From Micavibrio_B sp964633355 (GTDB lineage: Bacteria > Pseudomonadota > Alphaproteobacteria > Micavibrionales > Micavibrionaceae), in the NCBI GenBank assembly GCA_964633355.1, contig CAZWGO010000007.1, positions 1 through 64,000 of the forward strand: DNA of 64,000 nucleotides, written 5' to 3'. The position numbers and the translations under genes are program-made. The stretch's first letter is position 1, and each line of letters opens with the position of its first letter. The notes under the pieces are model-generated. The model was not told where the DNA came from and made no database searches. It saw only the letters and a list, made by a program, of their open reading frames with translations. This document shows positions 1 through 7,643 of this stretch, one piece after another.

Positions 1-324
1 ATTGTAACCCGCGATCCAGACATATGGTGCATTGATATTCAGCGCCTGCATCCAGTCCAGCGCTGCCGCTGCATCGGATAATTCGCCTTCGCCTTTATCG
101 TAAATGCCTTGCGACATGCCGACGCCGCGGAAGTTGAAACGCAGCGTGGAAAAACCTTGCGCGACGAAAGTCTGGTATAGGGTATAAGGAATTTTATGAT
201 TCATCGTGCCGCCGCGATCCGGAAACGGATGCAGGATCAAGGCTAACGGTGCATTCGGAGTTTTTGAGTGAGAGTAGCGCGCTTCAAGGCGACCTGCAGG
301 GCCGTTAATGATTATTTCTGGCAT
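1..324 (-). CDS. alpha/beta hydrolase, N-terminal part (runs off the window)
   Basis: The first 108 codons are open from an ATG at 324 to the window edge. The protein begins MPEIIINGPAGRLEARY and carries the LILHPFPDRGG segment, which forms the first core strand and oxyanion region, then TLRFNFRGVGMSQG, typical of the COG2945-type alpha/beta hydrolases. The nucleophile elbow and the rest of the catalytic triad lie outside the window, so activity cannot be judged. It is divergent from the cysteine desulfurase at 452. The substrate of this family is generally unknown. The family call is fairly safe; any finer function is not. Confidence 0.8.
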   Translation of the reverse strand, partial: MPEIIINGPAGRLEARYSHSKTPNAPLALILHPFPDRGGTMNHKIPYTLYQTFVAQGFSTLRFNFRGVGMSQGIYDKGEGELSDAAAALDWMQALNINAPYVWIAGYN

Positions 325-451
325 TCTGTCCCGTATCTCTTTGGTTTTTATACGTTATTGTTAAACGAGCTATAGCGCACCCGATTCGCTCCCGTCCATA
401 TAATTCGTATAAGTTATTGATATTATTGTGGGTATTATATAGGAGAAAAGG

Positions 452-1552
452 ATGAGCAGCCCTATTTATCTCGATTTTAATGCCTCTGCCCCGGCCAAAC
501 CACAAGTGCTGGAGCTGATGTTTGATGTCCTGAAAGAAACAGGAAACGCATCTTCCATTCATTTTTATGGCAGAAACGCACGCAAACATGTCGAACATGC
601 GCGCTCGCAAATCGCAACCGCTCTCGATATCGGGCCTCAGCAGATCGTTTTCAATTCCGGCGCCACTGAAGGCAACAACACCATATTAAACGGCTTTCGT
701 GACAAACGCGTTTTAGTATCTGCCATCGAACATCCGTCCATTTTACAATCCTGCATTTCCAATCCTGAAAAAATCGCGGTCACCAAAGACGGCGTTGTCG
801 ATCTCGACGCTTTTGAAAAACAGATAGCGACAGGCGAAGCGCCTGCGCTTGTTTCCGTTATGCTGGTCAATAACGAAACCGGCGTGATCCAACCCGTTGC
901 CGAAATCGCCGCTATCGCTAAAAAATACGGCGCGCTTGTTCATACCGATGCCGTACAGGCGTTTGGGCGCATTCCTTTTACCCGAGAGTCCTTGGGCGTC
1001 GATTTCATCACCTTGTCATCGCATAAAATCGCAGGCCCCCATGGCGCGGGCGCAATCTGCTTTGCTGCCAAGGCCCCTTTGCCGAAACTGATCTTCGGCG
1101 GCGGACAGGAAAGACGCCAGCGCGCTGGTACCGAAAACATTGCCGCCATCGCCGGTTTTGGCCTCGCCGCCGAACTCGCGATTGCCGATATGCCGGAATT
1201 TCAAAAACTCGAAACTATGCGCAATCGCCTTGAAAGCGCCTTAAAACAAAACGATAAAATTATCATCTATGGCGAAAATGCTGCCCGCGTCGCCAATACG
1301 ACATCTTTTTCGATGCAAGGCTCCCCGAGCGAAACCCAGCTGATGAATTACGATTTATCGGGGATAGCCGTATCAGCTGGCTCTGCCTGTTCCAGCGGCA
1401 CGATCAAGCCCTCCGGCGTTCTACTGGCCATGGGCGCCAGCGAAGATGATGCAAAATGCGCCATCCGCGTGTCTTTCGGCTGGAACTCAACCGAAAAAGA
1501 TGTAGAAATTTTTCTTGCTGCATGGGATAGAACAAGAACAATGTCATCCTGA
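452..1552 (+). CDS. cysteine desulfurase, NifS/IscS family (class V aminotransferase)
   Basis: This PLP enzyme takes sulfur from cysteine and forms an enzyme persulfide for Fe-S cluster or thionucleoside synthesis. The 366-aa protein has the PLP lysine in SSHKIAGPHG (K192) and the persulfide cysteine in SAGSACSSG (C313), both in place. The ATG at 452 follows AGGAGAAAAGG. A [2Fe-2S] ferredoxin gene lies just downstream, a pairing known in alphaproteobacteria, so the two may act together in cluster assembly. The last codons (MSS and the TGA at 1550-1552) lie inside a palindromic repeat that begins at 1543, so the repeat supplies the stop. Whether this is the main IscS or an accessory desulfurase cannot be decided here. 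Confidence 0.9.
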   Translation: MSSPIYLDFNASAPAKPQVLELMFDVLKETGNASSIHFYGRNARKHVEHARSQIATALDIGPQQIVFNSGATEGNNTILNGFRDKRVLVSAIEHPSILQSCISNPEKIAVTKDGVVDLDAFEKQIATGEAPALVSVMLVNNETGVIQPVAEIAAIAKKYGALVHTDAVQAFGRIPFTRESLGVDFITLSSHKIAGPHGAGAICFAAKAPLPKLIFGGGQERRQRAGTENIAAIAGFGLAAELAIADMPEFQKLETMRNRLESALKQNDKIIIYGENAARVANTTSFSMQGSPSETQLMNYDLSGIAVSAGSACSSGTIKPSGVLLAMGASEDDAKCAIRVSFGWNSTEKDVEIFLAAWDRTRTMSS

Positions 1553-1612
1553 ACGCAGTGAAGGATCTCCTCTTTGACTGCAGATGAGATTCTTCGCTTC
1601 GCTCAGAATGAC
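1543..1612. repeat. palindromic repeat, family B (GTCAT...GATCT...AATGAC)
   Basis: The left arm reads GTCATCCTGAACGCAGTGAA and the right arm reads TTCGCTTCGCTCAGAATGAC. They can fold into a long imperfect hairpin. Related copies lie at 20609, 23761, 57785 and 58654. This copy contains the stop codon of the cysteine desulfurase. Confidence 0.75.
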
Positions 1613-1628
1613 AAGAAGAGAAAGAAAA

Positions 1629-1970
1629 ATGCCCAAAATTACATTCATTCAAACCGACCTGTCTGAAAAAACTATCGATGCCCCTGCCGGCCTGTCGGTG
1701 ATGGAAGTCGCTGTCAAACACGCCATGGATAAAATTGAAGGCGCGTGTGGCGGCTCCCTCGCCTGCGCCACCTGCCATGTCTACGTGCATCCCGACTGGT
1801 GGGAAAAAGTCATGCCGGAAGACGGCGAAATATCCGATGAAGAAAACGATATGCTGGATCTGGCGTTTCACCTGACCAAAAAATCCCGCTTGTCCTGCCA
1901 GATTATCGTCAAAGATGAACTTGACGGCCTTATCATCGCCCTGCCGGGTGCGAAAGTTGACTGGGCTTAG
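1629..1970 (+). CDS. [2Fe-2S] ferredoxin, adrenodoxin type
   Basis: This is a 113-aa electron carrier. The cluster ligands are C40-x5-C46-x2-C49 (CGGSLACATC) and a fourth cysteine near residue 90 (RLSCQI), the adrenodoxin/Isc-ferredoxin pattern. I use the ATG at 1629. The open frame extends upstream to 1584, but that part lies in the palindromic repeat and adds no conserved residues. Its place behind a cysteine desulfurase suggests a role in Fe-S assembly or as a redox partner; this is inferred from context. A GGCTTA/TAAGCC hairpin lies at the end of the gene (about 1963-1984) but lacks a clear T-run. Confidence 0.9.
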   Translation: MPKITFIQTDLSEKTIDAPAGLSVMEVAVKHAMDKIEGACGGSLACATCHVYVHPDWWEKVMPEDGEISDEENDMLDLAFHLTKKSRLSCQIIVKDELDGLIIALPGAKVDWA

Positions 1971-1982
1971 AAAAAATAAGCC

Positions 1983-2507
1983 TTAAAAAGCATTAACAGC
2001 TGTTTTTTTAGAATAGTCTAGATAGTAATCAAAAACTTTTAAAAGCTCTTCTTCTCCTACATCAAGCATTTGAGTAGAAATGGGAATTGCATTCCTCATT
2101 AGAGCTTTATTGACCTTTGATCCTAAATTTGTTCTGCCGATAAAGGACATCGGATCCTTTAATATTATGTATGTCATTTTTATGGGTTTAGTCTTGGTTT
2201 TTAAATGGGATATTTCATTCCAATAAATCGTTTGCATATCTAAATTTCTTAAAGAAATTCCCTCTGATGTAATCCTCAATTGAACCTTATTTTTTATAAT
2301 TTCAGATATAAAATATGTTCCAAAAAAAAGGTTGAAAGGTATTCCCATCAATGAAGCCATAGCAGAGACAACGTTTTTAAAATCCCAACCAAACTCAAAA
2401 GGATTTTTAGATATTAACATCACCCAAAACCCACCAGCTAGAAGAAAGTAAACTAGGATATACAGCAGCACCTTACGTTTATTGTACTTTGCATTTATTT
2501 CATCCAT
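1983..2507 (-). CDS. membrane protein resembling the STM3941 family
   Basis: The 174-aa protein starts at the ATG at 2507. A longer frame from a TTG at 2522 would overlap the upstream gene. It has two hydrophobic segments near residues 13-35 and 45-70, followed by a soluble beta-rich region (VQLRITSEGISLRN, then a C-terminal IPISTQMLDVGEEELL). This layout and the closing motif resemble the STM3941 family of PH-like membrane proteins, whose function is unknown. The gene is clearly more AT-rich than its neighbours, which suggests acquisition from outside. The family call is tentative. Confidence 0.6.
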   Translation of the reverse strand: MDEINAKYNKRKVLLYILVYFLLAGGFWVMLISKNPFEFGWDFKNVVSAMASLMGIPFNLFFGTYFISEIIKNKVQLRITSEGISLRNLDMQTIYWNEISHLKTKTKPIKMTYIILKDPMSFIGRTNLGSKVNKALMRNAIPISTQMLDVGEEELLKVFDYYLDYSKKTAVNAF

Positions 2508-2511
2508 AGAT

Positions 2512-3105
2512 TCAACCTTCAAAAAACCTCTCCAGCGCCGCCAAATATTCTTCCAGCGTATTATAAAAATGTACCGCCGCTATTTTTTGCGGAATAAGAA
2601 AGCCTTCTTCCATCATACGCTCGAATTGCTTGATCGTATGATCGTAATACCCGTTGAGATTCAGAATATAAATCGGTCGGATGGCGTAATCTTTGAATGA
2701 GGGATCGCGGTCGGCAGGGAGATAATCCTGCTCAGTGACTTCATAAATTTCATCGAGCGTGCCAGTCCCCCCCGGCAAGACAAAGAAGGCATCGACTTTT
2801 TCGAGCAGCAATCTTTTGCGCTCGGTCAAATCCTTGGTCAGGACAAACTCGATGCCCATCGTTTCCGGCTGGTTGATGCGGGAGAATTTCTCCGGCACGA
2901 CCCCAAACACTTTCGCGCCGCTGCCGCTTTCTTCCGCGCCTTCCTTGACGCCAAAAGCGAATGCGCCCATCAGGCCGTGACGCGAGGCGCCATATTTAGC
3001 GATACAAGGATATTTCCCGCAAAAACGGCCTACTTCAGTGGCGGCGCGTTCATAATCGGGATTGGTACCGGACCTCGCTCCGGCGAAGAAAGAAATTGTT
3101 TTCAT
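2512..3105 (-). CDS. TIGR00730-type Rossmann protein (LOG family)
   Basis: This 197-aa protein belongs to the lysine-decarboxylase-like LOG group, some members of which release adenine-type bases from nucleoside monophosphates (cytokinin phosphoribohydrolase). The diagnostic PGGTGTLDE motif is at residues 111-119. The usual GGG-x-x-GLMG loop is degenerate here (YGASRHGLMG). The ATG at 3105 is well placed. The physiological substrate in bacteria without plant contact is uncertain, so the family name is safer than an enzyme name. It lies downstream of nadX on the same strand with a 21-base gap and may be the last gene of the NAD operon. Confidence 0.85.
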   Translation of the reverse strand: MKTISFFAGARSGTNPDYERAATEVGRFCGKYPCIAKYGASRHGLMGAFAFGVKEGAEESGSGAKVFGVVPEKFSRINQPETMGIEFVLTKDLTERKRLLLEKVDAFFVLPGGTGTLDEIYEVTEQDYLPADRDPSFKDYAIRPIYILNLNGYYDHTIKQFERMMEEGFLIPQKIAAVHFYNTLEEYLAALERFFEG

Positions 3106-3126
3106 GGTGGCAAGCTTAATAGAAGT

Positions 3127-3927
3127 TCAGGGAATAGACAATGGAGCAGTCTGGCGGCGCAGCAGGGCGATCACGCTTAAAGCGGTCAAAGCGCTGCTTT
3201 TCGGATTTTTAGGACTTGGAATATTTTCGATCTTATAGCTGAGCTTACTCTGCCCGTTCTCAACGAAAATTTCATGGGTATTGCTTTCGATCGATGGGTC
3301 CGCCCAAGCTTCGACTTGTACTTGTTCCGGTTTCAAACGCGAGGCCAGCGTCAGCGTTGCCGCAACATTTACATTGGCAGGAAATGCCGCCGCCGCTTCC
3401 AAGGCATTTCCTGAGAAAATTTGCATGACCTTCGTAATTGCTGAAAGATTGATCGCGTGATCGACGACATGGGGCGCCCCCGCATAAGACATTGGCGGTT
3501 TACTGGTTTTAATCTTCAGAGAGTGAATGCCGGTTTCCGCCAAAGCGGCGATACCGTCTATTCCGGCAATCGCACCGGACGGCACGAGAATACGCCCGCC
3601 TGTTTTTGTTAAAGCTAGAATCTCCGGATATAAAATCAGCGCTGAGCTGGAAATTGCGACCAGCGTTTTATTCTTCGGCAGTACGTTTTCCGCCAATCGC
3701 TGCACTTCTCTCGCCGGAAGCGCTTCAATAATCCAGTCGGCGTGATCGGCAAGCTCGGCGATAGGCACGAAGTTCAAATCATAAGACGGCTTATCGATTA
3801 AAATACTTGCTTTATCAGGATGTAGATCACTGACAGCTACGAGTTCAAACCCGTCGATACCGTCAATCAAGGCGCGGCAGACTTGCGAGCCGATAGCTCC
3901 GGCGCCTGCGACACCGACTTTAATCAT
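3127..3927 (-). CDS. nadX: L-aspartate dehydrogenase
   Basis: This 266-aa NAD(P)-dependent enzyme oxidises L-aspartate to iminoaspartate, the substrate of quinolinate synthase. It has an N-terminal Rossmann fold with GVAGAGAIGS at residues 4-13 and the conserved ASSSALILYPEI and GAIAGIDG segments of the family. It overlaps nadC by four bases (ATGA) and sits behind nadA and nadC, which supports a role in NAD synthesis in place of L-aspartate oxidase (NadB). The same arrangement is known from Thermotoga and from some proteobacteria. No nadB is present in this window. Confidence 0.9.
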   Translation of the reverse strand: MIKVGVAGAGAIGSQVCRALIDGIDGFELVAVSDLHPDKASILIDKPSYDLNFVPIAELADHADWIIEALPAREVQRLAENVLPKNKTLVAISSSALILYPEILALTKTGGRILVPSGAIAGIDGIAALAETGIHSLKIKTSKPPMSYAGAPHVVDHAINLSAITKVMQIFSGNALEAAAAFPANVNVAATLTLASRLKPEQVQVEAWADPSIESNTHEIFVENGQSKLSYKIENIPSPKNPKSSALTALSVIALLRRQTAPLSIP

Positions 3928-4769
3928 AGCGCGATATCCAGTCCGATGTCGAGAACAGGCGCGCTATTGGTAATCGCGCCGACGGAGATAAGATCGACGC
4001 CCGTTTCAGCAATAACCTGAACGCTCACTAGATTAACGCCGCCAGAAGCTTCAGCCGTAAATTTACCGGCAATCATCGCGACTGCCTTTTTCAAATCATC
4101 TGGCCCCATATTATCAAGAAGTACAGCATCGATCTTTTCATCTAAAATAGCTTGAAGCTGGGCAAGCGTATCAACCTCGACTTCGATCTTGATCATATGT
4201 CCGGCGTTTTGACGCGCCAATGTTACCGCTTCAACAATACCGCCCGCCACGGCAATATGATTATCCTTGATCAATATCGCATCATCGAGACCATAGCGGT
4301 GATTGGACCCGCCTCCGGCCAGAACCGCATATTTTTCCAAAGCGCGGAGCCCCGGCGTCGTTTTGCGCGTACAGCAGATTTTAGCTTTCGTATGCGCAAT
4401 CTTTTGCACGAATTCATTTGTATAGGTCGCAATTCCCGATAAATGGCTGAGGAAATTGATCGCCGTACGCTCACCTTCTAAAACTGCAATAACCGGACCT
4501 TCGACCGTTGAAATCACAGAACCGGCATCAACCTCGTCGCCGTCATTTAGCAGCGCTTTAAACTGAACGGCTGGATCGCAAAGCAAAAATGCCTGACGCG
4601 CCGCCTCGATCCCGCAAACGATGCCCGATTTTCTCGCGACGAATTTCGCCTGACAGGTTTTATCTTTTTTGAAAATACTGCGACTGGTCAGATCGCCACG
4701 GCGACCCAGATCTTCCGCCAAGGCTCTTTCGACGGCATCCCGCCAAATTATGACCGGAAGATCCATCAT
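3924..4769 (-). CDS. nadC: nicotinate-nucleotide pyrophosphorylase (carboxylating)
   Basis: This enzyme converts quinolinate and PRPP to nicotinate mononucleotide and CO2. The protein of about 281 aa has the N-terminal ALAEDLGRRGDLTS motif, the catalytic-site segments TRKTTPGLRALEKYAVLAGGG and HRYGLDDAILIKDNH, and the C-terminal EASGGVNL phosphate loop. The start is the ATG at 4769, which overlaps the nadA stop by one base (TGATG); a second ATG follows at 4766. The gene is the middle one of nadA-nadC-nadX and is tightly coupled on both sides. Confidence 0.95.
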   Translation of the reverse strand: MMDLPVIIWRDAVERALAEDLGRRGDLTSRSIFKKDKTCQAKFVARKSGIVCGIEAARQAFLLCDPAVQFKALLNDGDEVDAGSVISTVEGPVIAVLEGERTAINFLSHLSGIATYTNEFVQKIAHTKAKICCTRKTTPGLRALEKYAVLAGGGSNHRYGLDDAILIKDNHIAVAGGIVEAVTLARQNAGHMIKIEVEVDTLAQLQAILDEKIDAVLLDNMGPDDLKKAVAMIAGKFTAEASGGVNLVSVQVIAETGVDLISVGAITNSAPVLDIGLDIAL

Positions 4770-5764
4770 CAACTCAGTTCCAGCATACGATCAATGGCTT
4801 TTTTGGCGCGCACGGAAATCTCTGGATCGACCTCGACTTTATGCGACAGAGTTTGAAGACTGTGCAGAATTTTTGGCAACGTGATCGTTTGCATATGTGG
4901 GCAAAGCTGACACGGGCGTACAATCTCAACGTTTGGATTATTCGCATAAAGATTTTCGCTCATCGAACATTCGGTAATCATGACAACGCGGCCCGGCTTT
5001 TCTTTTTCAAGATAAACAGACATTTGTGCGGTTGAGCCTGCAAAGTCACTCGCTTCGATTACTTCCGGCGGGCATTCAGGGTGCGCAATAACAGTCAATC
5101 CCGGATATTCGGCACGCAGTTCATGAATATATTCAGGTGTGAATTTCTCATGGACTTCGCAATGACCTTTCCACATAAGGATTTTTGTATCGACTTTTGT
5201 GGCAACATATTTCGCCAGATATTCATCCGGAAGAAATAAAACTTGCGGAACATTCAAGCGATTGACGATTTCAACAGCATTGCCTGACGTTACACAGATA
5301 TCGGATTCCGCTTTTACTTCTGCGGATGTGTTGACGTAAGAGACAATAGGCACGCCCGGATATTTCTCGCGCAGCAATCTAATATCCGCCGCGGTGATCG
5401 ATGAAGCGAGAGAGCATCCTGCCGCCATATCGGGAATTAAAACCGTTTTACTTGGGTTCAGAATTTTTGACGTCTCGGCCATGAAATAAACACCGGCCTG
5501 AAGGATAATATCCGCCGTGGTCTTTGTGGCTTCCTGTGCCAGCTTGAGAGAATCGCCAACGATATCCGCCACGCCGTAATAGATATCGGGTGTCTGGTAA
5601 TTATGAGCGAGAATAACCGCGTTCATCTCTTTTTTGAGGCGATTGATCTCAAGAATATACGGAGCTGCATAACGCCATCGGCGCTCGTCCATGACTTTTG
5701 AAATCTTGTCATAGATATGCGCGGTTTGCCGCTCGACATCGGGAGTGAAACTCAGAGCTTCCAT
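4769..5764 (-). CDS. nadA: quinolinate synthase
   Basis: This enzyme condenses iminoaspartate with dihydroxyacetone phosphate to give quinolinate, using a [4Fe-4S] cluster. The 331-aa protein has HNYQ near residue 54, and cysteines C117 (AAGCSLASS), C231 (HPECPPEV) and C285/C288 (RPCQLCPHM); the first, second and one of the last pair are the expected cluster ligands. I chose the ATG at 5764 over a TTG at 5842 because a good promoter (-35 TTGAAT at 5831-5836, -10 TATAAC at 5808-5813 on this strand) lies between them, and because 331 aa is a normal length. It leads the nadA-nadC-nadX operon. Confidence 0.95.
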   Translation of the reverse strand: MEALSFTPDVERQTAHIYDKISKVMDERRWRYAAPYILEINRLKKEMNAVILAHNYQTPDIYYGVADIVGDSLKLAQEATKTTADIILQAGVYFMAETSKILNPSKTVLIPDMAAGCSLASSITAADIRLLREKYPGVPIVSYVNTSAEVKAESDICVTSGNAVEIVNRLNVPQVLFLPDEYLAKYVATKVDTKILMWKGHCEVHEKFTPEYIHELRAEYPGLTVIAHPECPPEVIEASDFAGSTAQMSVYLEKEKPGRVVMITECSMSENLYANNPNVEIVRPCQLCPHMQTITLPKILHSLQTLSHKVEVDPEISVRAKKAIDRMLELS

Positions 5765-5807
5765 ACTAATTCCAGTTATTTTTAGAGAACCTTTGTATAT
5801 GGGCGTG

Positions 5808-5836
5808 GTTATAGAGGTTTCAGCCGTCAAATTCAA
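5808..5836 (-). promoter_or_regulatory. candidate nadA promoter
   Basis: Read on the minus strand, TTGAAT and TATAAC are separated by 17 bases, giving an expected start of transcription near 5801 and a leader of about 37 bases before the nadA ATG at 5764. This is prediction only. Confidence 0.5.
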
Positions 5837-5867
5837 ACCCAATGATTAATTTACTATGTCAATTCAT

Positions 5868-5896
5868 TTGCTTTTGAAGATGGAAATGCCTATATT
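5868..5896 (+). promoter_or_regulatory. candidate mnmA promoter (near-leaderless)
   Basis: TTGCTT (5868-5873) and TATATT (5891-5896) are 17 bases apart. The mnmA ATG starts only eight bases after the -10 element and has no Shine-Dalgarno sequence, so the transcript is probably leaderless or nearly so. It is divergent from the nadA promoter, with about 30 bases between the two -35 boxes. Confidence 0.55.
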
Positions 5897-5904
5897 CCGG
5901 CGCA

Positions 5905-7056
5905 ATGGAAGCATCCCTTAACTCTCTCGGCTTTGCCAAAGCACCAAAAGATACCCGCGTGGTTGTCGCCATGTCGGGCGGCGTCGACTCGTCCGTGGTC
6001 GCAGCGCTTTTGCACGAAGAGGGTTATGACGTCGTCGGTATTACGCTTCAGCTCTATGATTATGGCGCGGCAATCGACCGCAAAGGCGCGTGCTGCGCGG
6101 GTCAGGATATTTATGACGCCAAGCGCGTTGCCGATGAGCGCGGCTTCCCGCATTACGTTTTAAACTACGAAGACAATTTCAAGGAAGCGGTCATCGAGGA
6201 TTTCGTCGAGACCTATCTGGAAGGTGCAACGCCCATCCCGTGCGTGCGCTGTAACCAGACTGTCAAATTTAAAGATTTGCTGAAAGTCGCAAAAGACCTC
6301 AATGCCGATTGCATGGCGACGGGCCATTATATCCAGCGCGTCGTAAACGAAGAAACTGGCCAGTCGGAATTGACCCGCGCCGTCGATGTCACCAAAGACC
6401 AGAGCTATTTCCTGTTCGCAACCACGCAAGACCAGCTTGATTTCCTGCGCTTTCCACTGGGCGGCTGGACGAAAGATATTACACGCCAGCATGCAGACCG
6501 CCTCGGCCTGACCAATGCGGCAAAGCCTGACTCACAGGATATCTGTTTCGTGCCCAACGGCGATTATGCAAGCGTCGTGAAAAAAATCCGTCCCGATTCG
6601 GCGCGCTCCGGCAATATCGTCCATATGGATGGCCGCGTTGTTGGACAACATGAAGGCGTCATTCATTACACGGTCGGCCAGCGCAAGGGCCTCGGCATCG
6701 GCGGCGGCGTTACAGAGAATAATGATCCGCTTTATGTCGTCGGCATCGACGCGGCCAACGCTAATGTCATCGTCGGCCCCAAAGAAGCCTTGGCCCGCGA
6801 TATCGTCTCGATCAAAGATTGCAACTGGCTGGACAGCGCCACTGAGCTTGACGTCACAGTCAAACTCCGCTCCATGACCCGCGCCGCACCCGCCCACTTG
6901 GTGAAGCTGGATAACGGCAAGGCCGAACTTTATCTGGATGATGCCCAATATGGTATCTCACCGGGTCAGGCCGCTGTTTGCTATGCGGGTGACCGCGTGA
7001 TCGGCGGCGGCTGGATTTATAAGACAGACATAAAAAAAGCCGCTGAAGCGGCTTAA
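5905..7056 (+). CDS. mnmA: tRNA-specific 2-thiouridylase
   Basis: This enzyme thiolates U34 of the tRNAs for Lys, Glu and Gln. The 383-aa protein has the PP-loop MSGGVDSS at residues 23-30, the cysteine pair C113/C116 (IPCVRCN) with C113 as the expected catalytic cysteine, and C214 (SQDICFVPNGDY), the second catalytic cysteine. The C-terminal beta-barrel domain is complete. The last codons (KKAAEAA) are encoded by an AAGCCGCT/AGCGGCTT inverted repeat that doubles as a terminator for the opposite strand. No leader or ribosome site is seen in front of the ATG. Confidence 0.96.
   Translation: MEASLNSLGFAKAPKDTRVVVAMSGGVDSSVVAALLHEEGYDVVGITLQLYDYGAAIDRKGACCAGQDIYDAKRVADERGFPHYVLNYEDNFKEAVIEDFVETYLEGATPIPCVRCNQTVKFKDLLKVAKDLNADCMATGHYIQRVVNEETGQSELTRAVDVTKDQSYFLFATTQDQLDFLRFPLGGWTKDITRQHADRLGLTNAAKPDSQDICFVPNGDYASVVKKIRPDSARSGNIVHMDGRVVGQHEGVIHYTVGQRKGLGIGGGVTENNDPLYVVGIDAANANVIVGPKEALARDIVSIKDCNWLDSATELDVTVKLRSMTRAAPAHLVKLDNGKAELYLDDAQYGISPGQAAVCYAGDRVIGGGWIYKTDIKKAAEAA
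7031..7056 (-). terminator. Rho-independent terminator inside the 3' end of mnmA
   Basis: On the minus strand, AAGCCGCT-TC-AGCGGCTT is followed by a run of T. It lies 23 bases past the stop of the 59-aa minus-strand gene at 7079-7258 and uses the coding DNA of the mnmA C-terminus. Confidence 0.75.
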
Positions 7057-7078
7057 TTTCCTGTAATCAGCAAAAATA

Positions 7079-7258
7079 TTAGCTCAGAAGATCGATAAAT
7101 TGACCCTTGAATTGCTGGGCCGGCACTTTTTTGGTGATTTCAATAGCCGGGCTATCGTTAGCCACGTTCGCAGCTACACGCTTGGTCATGTTTTCCCATG
7201 ACACTGCACGTGTCTTGGAAACAGGCTGATAGGCTGTGTTAACTGGGGTGACCAGCAT
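7079..7258 (-). CDS. small conserved-looking hypothetical protein, 59 aa
   Basis: An ATG at 7258 opens 59 codons ending in TAA at 7079. The protein starts MLVTPVNTAYQPVSKTRA and ends AQQFKGQFIDLLS. It is soluble, slightly basic and has no signal or membrane segment. Support for a real gene comes from a terminator immediately downstream (7031-7056) and from the absence of any other gene between mnmA and the tRNA. The ribosome site is weak (GAGAGAC about six bases before the ATG). I do not recognise the family. Confidence is moderate because short frames can arise by chance. Confidence 0.6.
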   Translation of the reverse strand: MLVTPVNTAYQPVSKTRAVSWENMTKRVAANVANDSPAIEITKKVPAQQFKGQFIDLLS

Positions 7259-7432
7259 TTTTGTCTCTCAATGTTAATGAATGATTAACTATTTACACTC
7301 TAACCAACGGGAATGCAAGTGTATTGTTCCCAAAAAATGTCAAAAAAGCCTACAGCCCCAGTCACTTTCTCCGCATTTTGAATAAAAATTAGCAAACTCA
7401 ATGACTTGCGCTTAAAGCCGGATATGCCTCGC
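7259..7432. other. intergenic region, probable promoter area of the 59-aa gene
   Basis: This AT-rich stretch lies between the small minus-strand gene and the tRNA promoter. I see no further open frame or RNA structure in it. Confidence 0.4.
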
Positions 7433-7461
7433 TTGACATTGCAGGCTTAAATCTTCATATT
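7433..7461 (+). promoter_or_regulatory. tRNA-Met promoter
   Basis: A perfect -35 TTGACA (7433-7438) is followed after 17 bases by CATATT (7456-7461) and then the GC-rich discriminator GCGCGCC, as expected for a stringently controlled stable-RNA gene. Transcription should start near 7468, about 32 bases before the mature tRNA. Confidence 0.7.
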
Positions 7462-7499
7462 GCGCGCCGGTCCCTTAGGGATTTCGTCGTTTTTGCCGT

Positions 7500-7574
7500 G
7501 GCTGAGTAGCTCAGCGGTAGAGCAGGAGAATCATAATCTCTTGGTCGGGGGTTCAAATCCCTCCTCAGCCACCA
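7500..7574 (+). tRNA. tRNA-Met (anticodon CAT)
   Basis: A full cloverleaf of 75 bases including an encoded CCA can be drawn: acceptor GGCTGAG/CTCAGCC, D-arm GCTC/GAGC, anticodon stem GGAGA/TCTCT around the loop ATCATAA, and T-arm GGGGG/CCCTC around TTCAAAT. The anticodon is CAT. The AATCATAAT loop context and the T-arm look like elongator tRNA-Met of alphaproteobacteria. The lysidine-modified tRNA-Ile (CAT) is the alternative and is not fully excluded. Confidence 0.92.
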
Positions 7575-7643
7575 ATATCCTGTCCTCCGCTACATTTTGT
7601 CCTATCGACGAATATTGTTATCCCGGTTTAGGCTTTTTATTTT

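Noticed and set aside
4772..5842. Longer nadA starting at TTG 5842
   Set aside because: The good promoter lies downstream of that TTG, and the extra 26 residues match nothing in the family.
7500..7574. tRNA-Ile (CAT, lysidine-modified) as the identity
   Set aside because: The ATCATAA loop and the T-arm fit elongator tRNA-Met better. Kept as an alternative only.
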